64,000 nucleotides of DNA. It comes from Linepithema humile. Lineage: Eukaryota; Arthropoda; Insecta; Hymenoptera; Formicidae. The notes below the pieces were generated by a model. That model ran no database searches and had not been told where the DNA came from. It worked only from the letters and a program-made list of their open reading frames with translations. Position 1 is the first letter of the stretch. Every line of letters starts with the position of its first letter. The stretch is taken from positions 18,371,501 to 18,435,500 of the forward strand of contig NC_090131.1 of the NCBI RefSeq assembly GCF_040581485.1. The letters run 5' to 3'. The position numbers were made by a program, and so were the translations under genes. This document shows, piece after piece, positions 61,015 through 64,000 of the stretch.

Positions 61015-63330
61015 CGGAAATGAATTTTAACGGTGCAACCGACCGATTTCGACGGAAGCGATAAATTAGTACCAAAAATATATTTTTTATACGTAGATTG
61101 AAATATTCTCTTTCCTCTATTTCAATCGATTGTGTTGTTACCTAGCAATCGTTTTGAAATCGAATCGTATTATCTCGTTTTAAGAATGGGCACGCTAGCA
61201 TACTGATCGCGGGTGGAAGTCTGTTGGGATTGCGATATCCTTTAGTTCATCGTAACGCCTTTTGTTATTCTATTTTCCTTCTCGAAGCTGGCTGTCGTGG
61301 TTATTTACATATGTCACTTTGCATGACCGCACCTCGCCTATTTCGACTTTGTTTTCTGGTTCAAATCCCTTGACGTTGCCTTTCATACATTTCTCACCTT
61401 GCCTGTCTTCTCGTTTTTCTTGCGCAGTTGTAACGTGTCTGTCAGTGCGTCGTCCACACCGCGAGCGCATTCCACGCGCGGATACGGACGATTCTGATTT
61501 AAAAACAGATTAAGCGGATTTCGCGGACGGTCCGTCGAGGCTGTGCAAAAGTGGACGCGCGAGATTTACGTACTTGCCAGGTGCGCTCCTAATTTTTTTT
61601 TTCCCCGGTGTATACAGATGTCGGGAACAAAAAGCCACTGCGCGTGTTTGCCGAATAATTTACAGTCGTGCCACGTTGTTGCATTATTTGAATATATTCT
61701 CGCATGTGGCGCACGGCGTGAATTTCTACCGGCTGCACCGAAATTACTATCTTCATGACGTTGTGTCCTAGGTGCAAAGGACTGGTTTGAATGGCCGTCA
61801 CGCTTCACTGTATCGTTCAGCTAAATGTTCGCGCCGTTAGAAATTTCATGTTAATCGACGAGAAATAGCTTTTGCGTTTACTTGATCGGCAATTTCTGTC
61901 AGAGTTTTTCATGCGTTGCTTTTCCATTGCTGCCTAATTCATCTCACAGCGTAATGAAAGCAATGGAATAAATAAATAGGAGAAAACTAACCACCATAGC
62001 GATGAATAAAGTTTGTTCAATAGTCGATATAATATCAGAGTGGGTAAGAAAGAGCATTTTGCAAACTTGTGCAAAGAATATTTGAAAAGTACCCCATGGG
62101 ATGTATTTCCGTGCACTGCTCGTGAGAAATCAACCTTCGAGCAGGCGTTTATTGATATTTATACGCTAACTTTTCCGTAACCGAGCCGCTACACAGTCGC
62201 CGTGGATACTTTCGAGACGATATTTCCACTCCTATCTCGTCGAAACTTTTGTCCGGGACTTGCTGTCACATAGAAAAAAATGAGCTTTATCGACAATACT
62301 AGTGAGAAGTTCGAATGTTCGATAACCAGACCATGAGACTCGAGTGAAATCGGCGATCATTTATCACGACTATCATCAAGAACAGCCAGCGTACTATTTC
62401 CTTCTTCGATCTTAGAGTCTGTCCATTTACATAAACATCTTTTGCTGAAAATAATACGTAACAATCGTAATTTATTCGATAAAGAAAGGATATCGTGTAA
62501 AATCAATCAAACGAAGCCAATAAGTTTTTTTAATGGCAATTAAGAATTAATAATCCTCAGTTCCGATAGCAAAATTTAATAATACTTTTTAAAAACATTA
62601 TCTCGCGATGGTGAATTATTTTCACAGTTAAATTAAATATCTTTAGCATTTATATAACGACGGAGATCTGTTTATCTTTCTGAAACTAAAGACCGAGCGC
62701 GAAATGCCATCGTAGTTTTCATCCGGAGCATTGCGAACCGGCACGTTCGCTTCTCCATACGATTCGTGCGTCGAAATATTATGTATAACATTCGACACGG
62801 GTACAGTCGACACGCCCACACGCTCGACAAATCCTCGGTGCATTTATATCGTGGGGTTACATAATAATTCCCATTGGATTCCCAGAGATCGCTTCGTAGC
62901 CGGGATAACATGTCCTGCCTCCGGTCCACAGGGATGATACATTCCGCTGATAGTTATGTACGTGCTCCGTGCATACATCGGACCACCTTTATAACCCTCT
63001 ACGTTCGCACGTACAGCGCCTACAGTACGTTTCACACCGTATACGCCTTCGCGCGCGCGCTCGTCTCGCACCTCGCGTCCGAGAAAGCGAGAGGAGCAGC
63101 GCCGGGCTACGATGAGATTAAGGTACAAGCTTCCTGCCGGCAATGAATTATGTCCTTGCACGGCACGCCGAGATGTTTCTTCGGCGGTATCGCGCGCAGC
63201 GCCGTACGTACGTGGAGCCCTTACGTATGTTACCTCGCCGTAATGGTAGCCGCGCCATGGTACCATACCTTTCTGGACACTAATTCACGCTCTCCGCGCG
63301 CGAGAGCGCTCTCCCGGGAATAAAATTAAC

Positions 63331-63354
63331 GCCGCGCCGCCGCCGCCGCCGCCG
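63331..63354. repeat. CCG microsatellite
   Basis: A run of CCG units in a CpG-rich part of the presumed ephrin intron. Confidence 0.85.
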
Positions 63355-64000
63355 TGAAGAATCGCGCGACGATTTTCAGGCGACTACCCGGCCAGACGAC
63401 TAAATTATTAGGGGACGCAGGGATGAGGTTCGAAACAAATTGGAGGTTTTTTCTGGGACACGAGGAATTGATAGCTCTTTTATTGCTTGCCATGCCTCCT
63501 CGCCGGTCTTAATTAGTTGCGTTGTCCGCGATTATATGCTTGCAGCAAAGATCGCGGAACAAGTGAGAAAGGTCTCCTGATTTATTTACGATACACAATT
63601 TGCCTGTGCAAGAAGGAGGCTTTGGAAAAACAACTTAATATCTGACAGATGAAACGTGAATTCGTGAATTGGTCCGGAATGTTTTTAGTATATCAATAGC
63701 TAAAAATTTAACTGTTTGGCACGACGAGTAATGTTAGCTTTTACTTCTATCGAGATATAAAATGGTTTAATAACTGTAGCTATTTTTCCGTACATTTTAA
63801 CAACGAGCTAATACGCCACGTCGGCGAATGTAGAATTAATGGTCGTATAATTAAAGGATTTCACGTACCGGCTGTGAATGTACATTTTTCATACGCGCGA
63901 CGCGCGTCAGTCGTTGCTGCTATTGGAAAGCGATATAGACATTTCCGCAGTTTTTGCAATTGAATACACTTTTCGATCTCCATCACACCGCACACGTAGC

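Larger units (their letters stand above)
55518..64000 (+). other. Intron following the ephrin first coding exon, open at the window edge
   Basis: No second ephrin exon is found up to the end of the window, so the intron is at least 8.5 kb. It contains CpG-rich parts at about 57,740-58,260, 58,990-59,450, 60,350-60,720 and 62,700-63,370, an AT run at 57,210-57,227, a GA run at 58,886-58,919, an A/AT run at 60,969-61,010 and a CCG run at 63,331-63,354. Open frames in the CpG-rich parts occur on both strands and have no family motif. Long regulatory introns are usual for guidance genes. Confidence 0.45.

Noticed and set aside
61355..61375. GGTTCAAATCC, like a tRNA B box
   Set aside because: No matching A box, acceptor stem or anticodon stem can be paired around it.

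Overview
The window is nuclear DNA from an insect, most likely a hymenopteran and plausibly an ant. It is AT-rich repetitive DNA alternating with CpG-rich single-copy DNA. It has GT-AG introns, a mariner transposon, an insect-specific MBF2-family secreted protein gene and an insect-type ephrin first coding exon. No prokaryotic, plasmid or viral gene is visible. The species cannot be named from the sequence.

Region 1 (1 to about 19,340) is a head-to-tail tandem array of about 3.3-4.2 kb units, all on the + strand. The window opens inside a unit, so the array continues to the left. Each unit holds a small secreted-protein gene. One exon carries the signal peptide, a phase-1 intron of about 300 bp follows, and a last exon encodes a single Kunitz domain with a basic tail. 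Four copies (B to E) encode a six-cysteine Kunitz domain with an unusually long Cys2-Cys3 segment. Copy A keeps the signal-peptide exon but splices in frame to an unrelated cysteine-free exon. Three units also keep a broken second Kunitz exon of ordinary spacing. The array has been invaded by two related elements of about 617 bp that look Penelope-like (12-13 bp target duplications, inverted repeats, a one-sided extension) and by a dead 901-bp mariner. All three insertion sites can be read base for base against the unoccupied sister units. The secreted Kunitz proteins could be venom, salivary or haemolymph protease inhibitors; the sequence does not decide which.

Region 2 (about 19.4-39.8 kb) is mostly non-coding. 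The only clear gene is an intronless MBF2-family secreted protein at 30,536-30,937 with a TATA-like box, two GATA sites and a polyadenylation signal.

Region 3 (about 39.8-64 kb) looks like the 5' part of a large + strand gene. A CpG-rich leader region of about 2.3 kb ends in a strong splice donor at 42,396. About 13 kb further on, an exon at 55,338-55,517 encodes a signal peptide followed by the conserved start of an ephrin ectodomain. The window ends in the next intron. Joining the leader to this exon is inference.

The most striking object lies in that intron: a 6,412-bp foldback element at 48,543-54,954 flanked by a perfect 9-bp duplication. It is one giant inverted repeat, with arms of about 4.75 and 1.67 kb, built from 149-162 bp tandem monomers that are themselves ordered in higher-order blocks. 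It has no coding capacity. If the intron is transcribed, its RNA would fold into a hairpin more than 1.5 kb long.
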